This document shows, piece by piece, positions 1 through 7,994 of a stretch of DNA of 36,383 nucleotides. The DNA is from Fodinibius sp050117475. Lineage in GTDB: Bacteria; Bacteroidota; Rhodothermia; Balneolales; Balneolaceae. The position numbers and the translations under genes were made by a program. Where the stretch lies: contig JASFMR010000026.1 in NCBI GenBank assembly GCA_050117475.1, positions 1 to 36,383 on the forward strand, read 5' to 3'. The number at the start of each line of letters is the position of its first letter. Position 1 is the first letter of the stretch. The notes under the pieces are model-generated. The model ran no database searches and was not told where the DNA came from. It saw only the letters and a program-made list of their open reading frames with translations.

Positions 1-105
1 GATATGACAGACGACAATACAAAGATACTTCGACGGGGGCTTGGAATTGAAAAGGTGGAAGAGGTGTTTCGGACACAGCGTGAACCTTTGGAACAAAAAA
101 TATAA
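1..105 (+). CDS. 3' end of an unrecognised upstream gene (partial)
   Basis: An open frame enters from the left edge in frame 1 and ends at TAA 103-105, giving 34 residues that end in REPLEQKI. It stops three bases before the phosphofructokinase ATG, so the two are probably co-transcribed and translationally coupled. The fragment is charged and helical-looking, with no cysteines and no motif I recognise. I cannot name the family from this tail; the upstream sequence is needed. Confidence 0.55.
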   Translation, partial: DMTDDNTKILRRGLGIEKVEEVFRTQREPLEQKI

Positions 106-108
106 CAG

Positions 109-1185
109 ATGAAAATAGCTATCAATACTGGTGGAGGCGATGCGCCCGGGCTCAATGCTGCTATTCGGGCGGCCACCCTTGCGGCACATAAGAGAGGTTG
201 GAAAATATTTGGAATTCAAAATGGGTACGGCTCTATCTATACTGATAAGCCTTTTGTAAAGCTGAATGCGGAAAAGGTTCGGGGTATTACCATGCAGGGA
301 GGCACAATCCTGGGTACGGCAAACCGCGGGAATCCTTTTAGTATGCCTTATAAAAAGAAGGATGGGTCATGGGGAACCAAGGATGTTTCAAATCACTTAG
401 TTAAAACTTTCGAGGATTATGGAATTGACGCCCTTGTTGCCATTGGCGGGGACGGATCAATGAATATCGCCAGCAAGCTTATTCAGAAAGGACTGAATGT
501 AGTGGGGGTTCCCAAGACTATAGATAATGATATTTATGGATGTGACGTGACCCTTGGATTCGATACTGCAATAAGCATCGCTACAGAAGCGATTGACCGG
601 ATTACAACTACGGCTGAATCTCATCATCGGCTGATGGTAGTAGAGGTTATGGGGCGCTATGCAGGATGGATTGCACTATATTCGGGAATCGCTGCTTCGG
701 CCGATGTCATCTTGATTCCAGAGATTCCTTTTTCGTACGACTCGATTGTAAAAAAAATCAATGAGCGGGAGGCAAAGGGAAGAGAATATACTATGATCGT
801 TGTAGCTGAAGGGGCCCGGGAAAAAGACGGTGAGGTTGTGACAAAGGGTAAGACGGTTGGGCAACAGGTGCAATTGGGCGGCATTGCCAATCATGTAGCC
901 AAAGAACTATCTGAGCGGACAGGCAAGGAATCTCGATCGGTGGTACTCGGGCATTTACAGCGTGGCGGTTCTCCCTCAACTTATGACCGCTTGATTTCAC
1001 TCCGTTTTGGGGCCGCAGCCATTCGTTGTGTCCAGGAAAGGGATTTTAACAAACTGGTTGTGCTACAGGATAACAAATTGACCCGTATCCCCATCACCAG
1101 CATATCGGGTAAGATGAAGTTTATTTCCTTGGAAAGTGATACCGTTCAGACGGCCAGGGATATCGGCATTTGCCTTGGTGATTAG
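109..1185 (+). CDS. pfkA: 6-phosphofructokinase, mixed donor-site type
   Basis: Phosphorylates fructose 6-phosphate to fructose 1,6-bisphosphate in cytoplasmic glycolysis. The 358 residues carry the family signatures in order: the GGDAPGLN nucleotide loop (residues 9-16), GGDGS (113-117), TIDND with the catalytic Asp139 (137-141), the substrate motif MGR (181-183) and HLQRGGSP in the C-terminal half. It is longer than the roughly 320-residue E. coli enzyme. Gly116 matches E. coli Gly104, as in ATP-dependent enzymes, but Lys136 sits where E. coli has Gly124, as in pyrophosphate-dependent enzymes. That combination is known from 'group III' phosphofructokinases. ATP use is the more likely, but the donor should not be taken for granted. 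The start follows the upstream stop by three bases. The next gene, ytxJ, begins 42 bases downstream. Confidence 0.93.
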   Translation: MKIAINTGGGDAPGLNAAIRAATLAAHKRGWKIFGIQNGYGSIYTDKPFVKLNAEKVRGITMQGGTILGTANRGNPFSMPYKKKDGSWGTKDVSNHLVKTFEDYGIDALVAIGGDGSMNIASKLIQKGLNVVGVPKTIDNDIYGCDVTLGFDTAISIATEAIDRITTTAESHHRLMVVEVMGRYAGWIALYSGIAASADVILIPEIPFSYDSIVKKINEREAKGREYTMIVVAEGAREKDGEVVTKGKTVGQQVQLGGIANHVAKELSERTGKESRSVVLGHLQRGGSPSTYDRLISLRFGAAAIRCVQERDFNKLVVLQDNKLTRIPITSISGKMKFISLESDTVQTARDIGICLGD

Positions 1186-1227
1186 TTTTCAGCTGAATAT
1201 AATTTTTAATGATATCGTCTACTATTT

Positions 1228-1629
1228 ATGGGATTTTTTGACTCATTTGCCGGTCGATCTTACGATTTGGCTACAGATAAAAACTGGAATGCCATTGCGC
1301 AACCTACGCATTTAGCAACAATCCTGGCTAAATCCGAAGAACGGCTACAGCTTATTTATAAACACAGTCACCGTTGCAGTATCTGCATTATGGCCCGGGA
1401 GGAACTCCAAAAAGCTGCAAAGAGAATCAGTAATTCGATAGACCTGTATTTTCTAAATGTAGTAAATCAGCGGGAAATTTCAGATCATATTTCTTCAGAA
1501 TTGGGTATACGTCATGAGTCGCCCCAAGTAATTATGATGAAGCATGGAGAAGTTATTTGGCACGGCTCACACTGGGAGATACAAGAAGATAAAATCATAG
1601 CAGAGTTGTCAGATTTGCTCAAGGAGTAG
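1228..1629 (+). CDS. ytxJ: YtxJ family bacillithiol-linked thioredoxin-fold protein
   Basis: A 133-residue cytoplasmic protein resembling the YtxJ (monothiol bacilliredoxin-like) family. Landmarks are YKHSHRCSIC around residues 44-53 and the HESPQ segment that holds the cis-proline of the thioredoxin fold in the second half. Bacillus-type members carry a TCPIS-like site with a single cysteine. Here the site reads C50-S-I-C53, so two cysteines are available and dithiol chemistry is possible. The family is thought to reduce mixed disulfides between proteins and bacillithiol, and its presence suggests that the organism makes bacillithiol; no synthesis gene lies in this window. The gene is downstream of pfkA in the same direction and converges on mtnA. 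Confidence 0.8.
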   Translation: MGFFDSFAGRSYDLATDKNWNAIAQPTHLATILAKSEERLQLIYKHSHRCSICIMAREELQKAAKRISNSIDLYFLNVVNQREISDHISSELGIRHESPQVIMMKHGEVIWHGSHWEIQEDKIIAELSDLLKE

Positions 1630-1690
1630 TGGATTTACCTTCTCTAGCATATTGGAGGTTTCCCCATCACCCCAGATCTTCTATGTCTGG

Positions 1691-2746
1691 TTATTCAAAA
1701 AGTTTTTTAAAATTTTTGTCAAACGGCGGTTTAATAATCCCTTCTTCGGTTATAAAAGCTGTGATATATTTATGCGGGGTCACATCAAATGCCGGGTTAA
1801 AGGTTTCAACTTTTTTAGGAGCCACCTGCGAGCCATTAAAACTGGCAATTTCATCCCCGTCGCGTTCCTCGATGGGAATATCATCACCGTTTTTTAATTC
1901 CATGTCGATCGTAGAAAGAGGAACTGCTACATAAAAGGGAATGTCATTCTCTGTGGCCAGCACTGCCAGGGGATAGGTGCCTATTTTATTAGCTGTATCC
2001 CCATTAGCTGCCACACGATCGGTGCCAACGATGACCATGTCTACCTCTCCGCGCCGCATAAGTGAGCCGGCGGTCGAATCGGTGATTAGTTTCATTGGTA
2101 TTTCGGCATTCATCAGTTCCCATGACGTCAGTCGTGCGCCTTGGAGCAGGGGACGTGTTTCGTCAACCCATACTTGAATTTTGTTTCCGGTTTCGTGAGC
2201 ATGAAAGATAACCGACAGGGCCGTGCCGTATTGACCGGTAGCTAAGCTGCCGGTATTACAGTGGGTAAGAATGCGTGCATTTTTCTTGACTAATTCAACC
2301 CCATTTTCACCGATCTTTTTGCAAGTTCGTTTATCCTCATCATGAATGGTTTTGGCAGTTTTGAGAACAATATCTTTGATCTCAGAAATATCTTTGTCTT
2401 TGTGAGCTTGTATCGTTGTTTTGATACGATCCAGTGCCCAGGATAGGTTAACCGCCGTTGGACGGGCCGATTCTAGGTATTCTGCTACTCGTTCCACTTC
2501 TACCCAAAAGCTTTCAAAAGAATTTTCAGGCAGTTCCTTTATCCCGAGATAAAAGCCGTAAGCTGCAGCAATGCCTATGGCAGGTGCTCCCCGTATGCGT
2601 AATTTTTTAATTGCTTCCCACATACGTCCCACATCCCGGATATCACTATAAACTTCGCGATTGGGAAGATAGGTCTGATCAAGGATCCTGATATGGTCGT
2701 CTCGCCATTCAATAGATTGGATCGCCGTATCTGTATTGTTACTCAT
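1691..2746 (-). CDS. mtnA: S-methyl-5-thioribose-1-phosphate isomerase
   Basis: Converts 5-methylthioribose 1-phosphate to methylthioribulose 1-phosphate in methionine salvage. The 351 residues match the eIF2B-like aldose-ketose isomerase fold: RIRGAPAIG (50-58) near the N terminus, the catalytic cysteine in THCNTGSLAT (Cys163), DETRPLLQGARLT (195-207) and the general acid/base Asp243 in GTDRVAANGDTANKIGT. Length is normal. The start ATG lies about 25 bases downstream of the likely transcription start predicted from a TAnnTTTG element. No other methionine-salvage gene is adjacent, so the pathway must be completed elsewhere, or the enzyme may serve a shortened pathway. Annotation as a ribose-1,5-bisphosphate isomerase is less likely given how well the MtnA motifs match. 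Confidence 0.93.
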   Translation of the reverse strand: MSNNTDTAIQSIEWRDDHIRILDQTYLPNREVYSDIRDVGRMWEAIKKLRIRGAPAIGIAAAYGFYLGIKELPENSFESFWVEVERVAEYLESARPTAVNLSWALDRIKTTIQAHKDKDISEIKDIVLKTAKTIHDEDKRTCKKIGENGVELVKKNARILTHCNTGSLATGQYGTALSVIFHAHETGNKIQVWVDETRPLLQGARLTSWELMNAEIPMKLITDSTAGSLMRRGEVDMVIVGTDRVAANGDTANKIGTYPLAVLATENDIPFYVAVPLSTIDMELKNGDDIPIEERDGDEIASFNGSQVAPKKVETFNPAFDVTPHKYITAFITEEGIIKPPFDKNFKKLFE

Positions 2747-2778
2747 AAAGAATTGTTTACATTCAGGAATTACAGTTC

Positions 2779-2786
2779 CAAATGTA
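2779..2786 (-). promoter_or_regulatory. Candidate -7 element (TAnnTTTG type) for mtnA
   Basis: The minus strand reads TACATTTG here, a perfect match to the Bacteroidota -7 consensus TAnnTTTG, about 32 bases upstream of the mtnA ATG. I see no good TTG -33 element at the expected spacing, so this is a partial match supported by its position. Confidence 0.4.
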
Positions 2787-2858
2787 AGCAGTAATAACCG
2801 CTTTAAAAACTATGATTTGAGTTGAATTCGTTACTGCTTTATGCCTCAATAAAATACG

Positions 2859-2893
2859 TTATCCCGCTACGAAAGCTAATCGTAACGGGATAA
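2859..2893 (-). terminator. Intrinsic terminator downstream of ggt
   Basis: An inverted repeat pairs TTATCCCG (2859-2866) with CGGGATAA (2886-2893). After one mismatch, five further base pairs close a seven-base loop. On the minus strand the stem is followed by a T-rich run, and it lies 24 bases past the ggt stop codon. This is a strong rho-independent terminator geometry. Confidence 0.8.
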
Positions 2894-2917
2894 TATATTC
2901 CTGGAACTTTAACTGTT

Positions 2918-4627
2918 TTAATAGCCTGCGGCATCACCGTCACCACGAGGGTCCGGGGCACCATATTTAATCCCATTATCATCGACATAGATGGTATGGG
3001 CTCGAGCTAAACTTTCAATGGGTGCAAGATTATGGCCCATCTCTTTCAGACGTTTTTGCGTATCGGGGCTCAGTCCATAATTTTCATAAAATAGTTTATC
3101 CGGCATCCATTGATGGTGAAAACGAGGGGCCGAAATCGCTTCCTGGGCATTCATTCCAAAAACGGCCATGTTCAGAAAGTTATGCAGGGTTGCCGTAATG
3201 ATAGTTGGACCACCTGCCGCTCCTAGAACCATCCGCACATTGCCGTCTTTTGTGACAACGGTGGGAGACATACTGCTGAGCATTCGTTTCTCCGGCGCTA
3301 CTGCATTTGCCTTGCCCTGGATGAGGCCAAACATATTCGGTTCGCCTGGCTCGGCGGTAAAGTCGTCCATTTCGTTATTCAGGAAGAATCCAGCACCGTT
3401 CACAGCTACTTTACTTCCAAAGTTACCATTAAGGGTCGTGGTGACCGCAACGGCATTACCATCTTCATCAACAATAGAATAGTGGGTGGTTTCCATAGAT
3501 TCATGGAAGGTTGGGATATTGCCATGGCCTATTTCGTCACTAGAAGATGCGTGGTCCCAGCTGAAGCTTTCCATACGCTTCTTATTGTATTCCTTACTCA
3601 TTAATTTTTTTTGCGGGATATCCACAAAGTCCGGATCTCCAAGGAAGTAAGCACGGTCAGCAAAGGCACGACGCATGGCTTCAGTGACCACATGGACATA
3701 GTCAGCAGAATTAAATCCCAGTTTTTTCAGATCGTAGGGTTCCAGCATCTCTAAAATTTGATGGATAGCAATACTACCACTGCTGGGCGGCGGCATGATA
3801 TGAAGATCATAGCCATGAAAGGAAGTTTCTACCGGATCTCTCCAGACACTTTCATATTTTTCAAGATCTTTGTACGAAATAAGGCCATTTTGTTTATTCA
3901 TTTCCTGAATGATCAGGTCAGCTGTTTTACCGGAATAGAAACCGTCACGGCCTAAATTGGAAATTCGCTCAAGGGTGGCCGCCAAGTCTTTCTGGACGAA
4001 CAGGTCCCCTTCATGCCATTTTTGGTCGCCGTTTTCCTTCAAAAAATATTTTCTTGAGCCGTCATACTTTTTTAATACATCGATGTATTCATTGAGTACA
4101 TTAGCCTGCGCCCATGATAGCTTATAACCATTGCGGGCAAGTTCAATCGCCGGTTTTATAACCGTTTCAAGGGGTAGGCGCCCATAGCGTTCAATAGCTT
4201 TGATCATGCCGTCTACAACACCCGGCACCCCTACGGAAAGGGCTCCTTCTCTGCTAAGATTTGGCACATATTCCCCATTCCGGAGATACATGTCTGCGGA
4301 AGCTTTTAGTGGAGCTTTTTCACGAAAATCCAATGCTTTGTCGGTTCCATTAGCCATGTGAAGAACCATAAATCCACCGCCCCCGATATTCCCGGCACGC
4401 GGCAACGTAACAGCAAGGGCAAATTGTACAGCTACAGCTGCATCAACGGCATTACCACCTTGCTTGAGTATGTCCCGCCCTATTTCGGATGCCCTTCGTT
4501 CAGCCGAGACAACGACACCATGCTCGTAAGATTCTGCTGATCCGACTTGGGCCGGACTTTGGGCGGGTAAAACGAATAAGAAAATAGCTAAGCAGAAATA
4601 GCTGAGGAAGTGATAAAAAGTTTTCAT
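2918..4627 (-). CDS. ggt: Gamma-glutamyltransferase (secreted, self-processing)
   Basis: Cleaves the gamma-glutamyl bond of glutathione and related peptides and transfers it to water or amino acids, normally in the periplasm. Residues 1-27 form a Sec signal peptide (hydrophobic stretch 7-21, cleavage near AQSPAQ). The 569-residue precursor has the family's usual length. The autoproteolysis site is Glu379-Thr380, followed by T-H-Y-S; by alignment with the E. coli enzyme (Thr391) Thr380 becomes the N-terminal nucleophile of the small subunit. Downstream are the substrate-binding segment FFLNNEMDDF (414-423), SSMSP (451-455) and GAAGGPT (469-475). It has its own candidate promoter and terminator and is a separate unit from the neighbouring TonB receptor, although the two could cooperate in peptide scavenging. 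Confidence 0.95.
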   Translation of the reverse strand: MKTFYHFLSYFCLAIFLFVLPAQSPAQVGSAESYEHGVVVSAERRASEIGRDILKQGGNAVDAAVAVQFALAVTLPRAGNIGGGGFMVLHMANGTDKALDFREKAPLKASADMYLRNGEYVPNLSREGALSVGVPGVVDGMIKAIERYGRLPLETVIKPAIELARNGYKLSWAQANVLNEYIDVLKKYDGSRKYFLKENGDQKWHEGDLFVQKDLAATLERISNLGRDGFYSGKTADLIIQEMNKQNGLISYKDLEKYESVWRDPVETSFHGYDLHIMPPPSSGSIAIHQILEMLEPYDLKKLGFNSADYVHVVTEAMRRAFADRAYFLGDPDFVDIPQKKLMSKEYNKKRMESFSWDHASSSDEIGHGNIPTFHESMETTHYSIVDEDGNAVAVTTTLNGNFGSKVAVNGAGFFLNNEMDDFTAEPGEPNMFGLIQGKANAVAPEKRMLSSMSPTVVTKDGNVRMVLGAAGGPTIITATLHNFLNMAVFGMNAQEAISAPRFHHQWMPDKLFYENYGLSPDTQKRLKEMGHNLAPIESLARAHTIYVDDNGIKYGAPDPRGDGDAAGY

Positions 4628-4655
4628 ATCAACAGGTTTGTTCTAAGAGTTTTTC

Positions 4656-4663
4656 CAAAAGTA
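4656..4663 (-). promoter_or_regulatory. Candidate -7 element (TAnnTTTG type) for ggt
   Basis: The minus strand reads TACTTTTG, a full match to TAnnTTTG, 29 bases upstream of the ggt start codon. No clear -33 TTG motif is present. Confidence 0.4.
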
Positions 4664-4703
4664 TAATTCTGTTTTAAGAAATGTGGGAAATTTATATTTA
4701 AAA

Positions 4704-4735
4704 TATCAAAGCCCTGCTTGAACAGGGCTTTGATA
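4704..4735 (-). terminator. Intrinsic terminator downstream of the TonB receptor gene
   Basis: A perfect 13-base-pair inverted repeat, TATCAAAGCCCTG (4704-4716) with CAGGGCTTTGATA (4723-4735), encloses a six-base loop. On the minus strand it is followed by TTTTAAATATAAATTT. It begins 16 bases past the receptor's stop codon. The symmetric stem might also slow transcription from the other direction. Confidence 0.88.
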
Positions 4736-4751
4736 ACAGAATTGCCTAAGA

Positions 4752-7451
4752 TTAAAGAGTGATTTCAACCTTTGAATAGATGAATCTTCCGTTGAATCCC
4801 CAGGGGGATGATCTTGGATAAGGAAAAATACCAAGGAAATTGTTGGCATCGATGGTTTTATCCGGGAAGATATCAAAGATATTATTTGCCCCGACTGAAA
4901 GTTTTATCGCGTCGACGATCTGATAACCGGCTTCAAGATCAAAAAGAACCTTTGATGAAAGGGTTTGAACCTGAGATGGGGTGTCGTCAGCATCCACAAC
5001 TTTTCCGTATCGGGTTCCACTTAACATAGCGTTAAAGCGGTTGTTTTTATACCGTGCCGTAAGTCGGGCTTTTGTTTCAGGATGCTCTTTGGTCAGCTTT
5101 GTCCTGGCTTCGAATCCGAAGATCTGTTCCTCGAAACCCTCGAGTTGCGGAGGATTCTGAACTTGTCCAATGATATCTGTTTTGTTGTAATTGAAAGATC
5201 CATTAAAGTTCAGTGTGGAACTGGAATTTAAGTTGACTCTGTAATTTCCTGTAATGTCGATTCCCTGTGTACGGGTATCAATCGCATTCGAGAAATACTG
5301 GGCTCTCTGAGCACCAAAAGGTGAAACGAGTGCTTCAATTTCTGGCCCACTAAGAGTACCTGACAGGATAATTCGGTCATTAATTCGAACAAAGTAATAG
5401 TCAGCAGTAAGGGTAAGGTTACTAACAGGAGTAACGGCCAGTCCACCACTGATGTTTACTGACTTTTCATCGGTAAGAGGCTTGGCACCGAGTGCTTTAG
5501 CAACATCACTGTCAGTGCGGAATAAGCCTACTTCGTAGGGAATGGTACCCCCGCTTGGACCCGTTTGGAAAATGGTGGAAACCTTAGAGAAGTATTGCTG
5601 GCTTAAGTTCGGAGCACGGAAGCCGGTACTAATTGCACTACGGAAAGTAATGGCTTCTGCCGGCTGGTACCGCAAGGCCAACTTACCGATAGCCGTTTCA
5701 CCAAAGTCGCTGTAACTTTCGAACCGACCTGCGACATTTACCAGGAATTCTTCCGTAAGATTCGCTTCCAAATCAGCATAGAGGCTGAGGTTTGTCCTGG
5801 ACTCATCAACTTTACTTTGGGGGGTAAAGCCGGGGAATACCTGTGCACCGGGAGCAGCATCTCCGCCGTTTTGGTTATCAAAGGAACCCTTTTCATATGA
5901 TGCCGGTTCCCCGGGATCAACCAAGAAGTTTTCATAACGGAAGCTTGCACCTAAAGCAACATTCATAGGTTTAGCCAGCCCAATATCCACTGATCGATAA
6001 AAATCGAGGGTATTATCCCACTGCTTGAGCGCTTCTGCCCCTGCATAGAAACTTGTTTGGTTCGGTGGGATATTGGGGCCCAATGAAGCATTGAGTGAAT
6101 TTGTGATATTGAATTCAAAATTGTTATAACCATAAACAGAATTCAAGTCATAATTCCATTCTCCCCATTGACCTTTAAGTCCCAAAGAAGCCGAGTAATC
6201 TACAACCGGAGTATCGAAATTTGGGAGAAACCCTATTGGATAAATGGAAGGCCAGTTGCGGCTATCCATGGAACGACGGTAAAACCCCTGGGCTAAACTA
6301 TTGCGATGGCTGTAGCCCCCGAAAGAGTACAATTTAGTATTTGAATCTTCGTCAATGGTGTATTCGCCGTTCCACCATATGTAGGCATCTTCCGCTTTGC
6401 CGTCGCCCCAGTGATGGTTAGGCTGCGGTACCGGGTTATTTTTCTGGGTTACATTTCCATTAGCATCTACGACGTCGGCATCGCCGGCAACCACCTGATC
6501 CCTTGGATCGGCTCCTGCCCGGTTGGTTGGATTGCGATAACGATATTGCCCAAATACATTCAAGAAACCTTTGTCGTTAAGGTTCAAGCCGTACTCACCG
6601 GTAATATCATAGGTTGCTCCATCCGCATCATAAGAATCCGGAGCGTATTCACCGATTTTTCCGGTAAATCGGGGTGCTATGGCTCCACTTTTAAGAACAA
6701 CGTTTACCACTCCGGCAATTGCATCCGAGCCATATTGTGCAGCAGCCCCGTCTCGCAGTACTTGCATGCTTCCTATTGCATTGGATGGAATCGCATTTAG
6801 GTCTACACCACTTGAACCTTCCTGGATTCCGGAACCCAGTCGGTGAACCAAAGCGGTTGGGTGCCGGCGCTTGCCGTTAATTAAAACAAGCGTATGATCC
6901 GGACTTAAACCGCGAAGAGTAAAAGGCCGAACTGCATCGGTTCCGTCAGCAACAGTTTGATGAGGAAAGTTAACTGAGGGAGCAACTTTCTCCAATATTT
7001 GGGACGTTTCCGTGGTACCAAGTGTTGTTATTTGTTCCGGCGTAAAAATATCTACCGGGACAGCAAGCTCATCTGCCGCAGTATGCTGAGCCCTGGAACC
7101 TACTACTACGGTAATGTCCTCTCCCATTACTGAAGTCGCTTTCATCGCAAAGTCTTTGGTAAGAGTCTGACCTGCTTCAAGGGTTATTTTTTGTTGTATG
7201 CGCTGAAAACCGACAAATGTAACCCTGATGGTATACGTTCCGGGATCAATGTTATCGATTTCATAGGCGCCGTCTGTATCGGTTGCTGCACCCTGAGAGC
7301 TTTCTATTAATAAAATATTTGCTCCCGCGAGGGCTTGACCGTTTGCATCCGTAACCGTTCCTCGGATAGTAGCAGTTGATTGAGCCACTGAGCGATGTGG
7401 AATGAAGCTTAAAATCCCAATGGCCAGCAGTAACAATATGATTCGTTTCAT
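4752..7451 (-). CDS. TonB-dependent outer-membrane receptor with CarboxypepD-reg-like domain
   Basis: An energy-dependent outer-membrane importer; the substrate cannot be read from sequence. The 899 residues begin with a signal peptide (about 1-24, ending SVAQ). A carboxypeptidase-regulatory-like beta-sandwich follows (about 26-110, starting TIRGTVTDANGQALAGANI), then the plug domain (about 122-255, with LRGLSPDHTLVLINGKRRHP and VLRDGAAAQYGSDAIAGVVN), then a 22-strand-type barrel rich in alternating aromatic and polar residues to the C terminus. No SusD-like lipoprotein gene is next to it, so it is not a standard SusC/SusD glycan pair. The architecture is closer to siderophore, vitamin or general iron-complex type receptors. 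It is preceded by an unusually strong Shine-Dalgarno and followed by a strong terminator, so it is a monocistronic unit. The upstream region contains a gene relic. Confidence 0.92.
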   Translation of the reverse strand: MKRIILLLLAIGILSFIPHRSVAQSTATIRGTVTDANGQALAGANILLIESSQGAATDTDGAYEIDNIDPGTYTIRVTFVGFQRIQQKITLEAGQTLTKDFAMKATSVMGEDITVVVGSRAQHTAADELAVPVDIFTPEQITTLGTTETSQILEKVAPSVNFPHQTVADGTDAVRPFTLRGLSPDHTLVLINGKRRHPTALVHRLGSGIQEGSSGVDLNAIPSNAIGSMQVLRDGAAAQYGSDAIAGVVNVVLKSGAIAPRFTGKIGEYAPDSYDADGATYDITGEYGLNLNDKGFLNVFGQYRYRNPTNRAGADPRDQVVAGDADVVDANGNVTQKNNPVPQPNHHWGDGKAEDAYIWWNGEYTIDEDSNTKLYSFGGYSHRNSLAQGFYRRSMDSRNWPSIYPIGFLPNFDTPVVDYSASLGLKGQWGEWNYDLNSVYGYNNFEFNITNSLNASLGPNIPPNQTSFYAGAEALKQWDNTLDFYRSVDIGLAKPMNVALGASFRYENFLVDPGEPASYEKGSFDNQNGGDAAPGAQVFPGFTPQSKVDESRTNLSLYADLEANLTEEFLVNVAGRFESYSDFGETAIGKLALRYQPAEAITFRSAISTGFRAPNLSQQYFSKVSTIFQTGPSGGTIPYEVGLFRTDSDVAKALGAKPLTDEKSVNISGGLAVTPVSNLTLTADYYFVRINDRIILSGTLSGPEIEALVSPFGAQRAQYFSNAIDTRTQGIDITGNYRVNLNSSSTLNFNGSFNYNKTDIIGQVQNPPQLEGFEEQIFGFEARTKLTKEHPETKARLTARYKNNRFNAMLSGTRYGKVVDADDTPSQVQTLSSKVLFDLEAGYQIVDAIKLSVGANNIFDIFPDKTIDANNFLGIFPYPRSSPWGFNGRFIYSKVEITL

Positions 7452-7454
7452 ATG

Positions 7455-7460
7455 CCTCCT
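7455..7460 (-). promoter_or_regulatory. Strong Shine-Dalgarno for the TonB receptor
   Basis: The minus strand reads AGGAGG three bases before the ATG. Most genes in this window have weak or no Shine-Dalgarno, so this one stands out and suggests high translation of the receptor. Confidence 0.75.
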
Positions 7461-7586
7461 ATGGATTTGTTAATCTTAATAATCGTGTTGATATGTTAAC
7501 CGATTCTATGAGAATGGACTAATTTTTATAAGCCGCTGTTTTCTAATGAATAATTTTTTTATTGATAATTCAAATATTTTTGTTAT

Positions 7587-7600
7587 TCGCGAGGCCGCGA
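7587..7600. other. Short GC-rich hairpin TCGCG-AGGC-CGCGA
   Basis: A perfect five-base-pair GC stem with a four-base loop in otherwise AT-rich sequence. It is followed by TTTT on the plus strand. It could be a weak terminator left from an ancestral arrangement, or the edge of an old insertion or deletion. No plus-strand gene upstream would use it today. Confidence 0.3.
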
Positions 7601-7670
7601 TTTTCTAAATCCTGTCTAGGGAGGGGAAGAAGAACTGGGATTGATAAGAAAGAGAGATGGGAAAAGGATA

Positions 7671-7852
7671 TTAATCTCTTTCTAGAAAATTAACCTTAAT
7701 TGCTTTCTCTATGGCTTGAAGATAGTTTTTTTACTTCAAAATAAAGTTCTTCAGAACAAGAATCCTGAGTAAATGCTCTCTTTCGGCTTGCTCTTTGGCT
7801 CCAATGCACTATCGATTGTACGCTCGATTTTATGCCACCGTTTACGGTCCAT
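7671..7852 (-). pseudogene. Frameshifted N-terminal relic of a serine/threonine protein kinase
   Basis: Reading the minus strand from ATG 7852-7850 gives MDRKRWHKIERTIDSALE. This is the N-terminal signature (M-D-x-x-R-W-x-x-I-E...ALE) found ahead of the kinase domain in many TPR-linked bacterial Ser/Thr kinases. A one-base shift at about 7798 continues the family pattern as QRASRKRAFTQDSC and then SEELYFEVKKLSSSHRESN, up to a TAA at 7698-7696. A second one-base shift resumes as KVNFLERD, with a stop at 7673-7671. The continuing family pattern across two frameshifts argues for a real decayed gene rather than chance. The kinase domain itself is absent. The relic lies in the same direction as xerD and the receptor gene, so the rest was probably lost by deletion. 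Confidence 0.6.
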
Positions 7853-7966
7853 CTGCTAAATTCTTGTCCCCATTTGATAATAAATGCGAAAGTTCTGTGC
7901 TAATAGGGTCAAAATTATGTAGAAAACGGTAATTTTTTGTCATTATATCTTGATAATATGAAAAGC

Positions 7967-7994
7967 AACCGCTTTAAAAATATTGAAAGCGGTT
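7967..7994 (-). terminator. Probable intrinsic terminator at the end of xerD
   Basis: AACCGCTTT (7967-7975) pairs with AAAGCGGTT (7986-7994), a nine-base-pair stem with a ten-base AT loop. The minus-strand stem starts inside the xerD TAA and is followed by GCTTTT. It would end the rodZ-ligA-7TM-HD-xerD transcript. Confidence 0.55.

Larger units (their letters stand above)
7452..7992. other. 541-base gene-poor region between xerD and the TonB receptor gene
   Basis: This is the only stretch over 300 bases without an intact gene. From high to low coordinate it holds the hairpin at the end of xerD (7967-7994), an AT-rich stretch, a decayed kinase N-terminus (7671-7852), a GC-rich hairpin (7587-7600), and an AT-rich leader with the Shine-Dalgarno of the receptor gene. 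I could not identify a convincing promoter for the receptor in it. Confidence 0.7.

Noticed and set aside
1672..1690. Small inverted repeat CCAGA...TCTGG between the convergent ytxJ and mtnA genes
   Set aside because: Only five base pairs with a nine-base loop and no T-run on either side that would make a terminator.
1629..1934. Plus-strand open frame running from the end of ytxJ into mtnA
   Set aside because: It overlaps the C-terminal coding region of mtnA and has no recognisable features.
6411..6800. Plus-strand open frame opposite the TonB receptor
   Set aside because: Antisense to the conserved plug and early barrel region; no motif and no ribosome-binding site.
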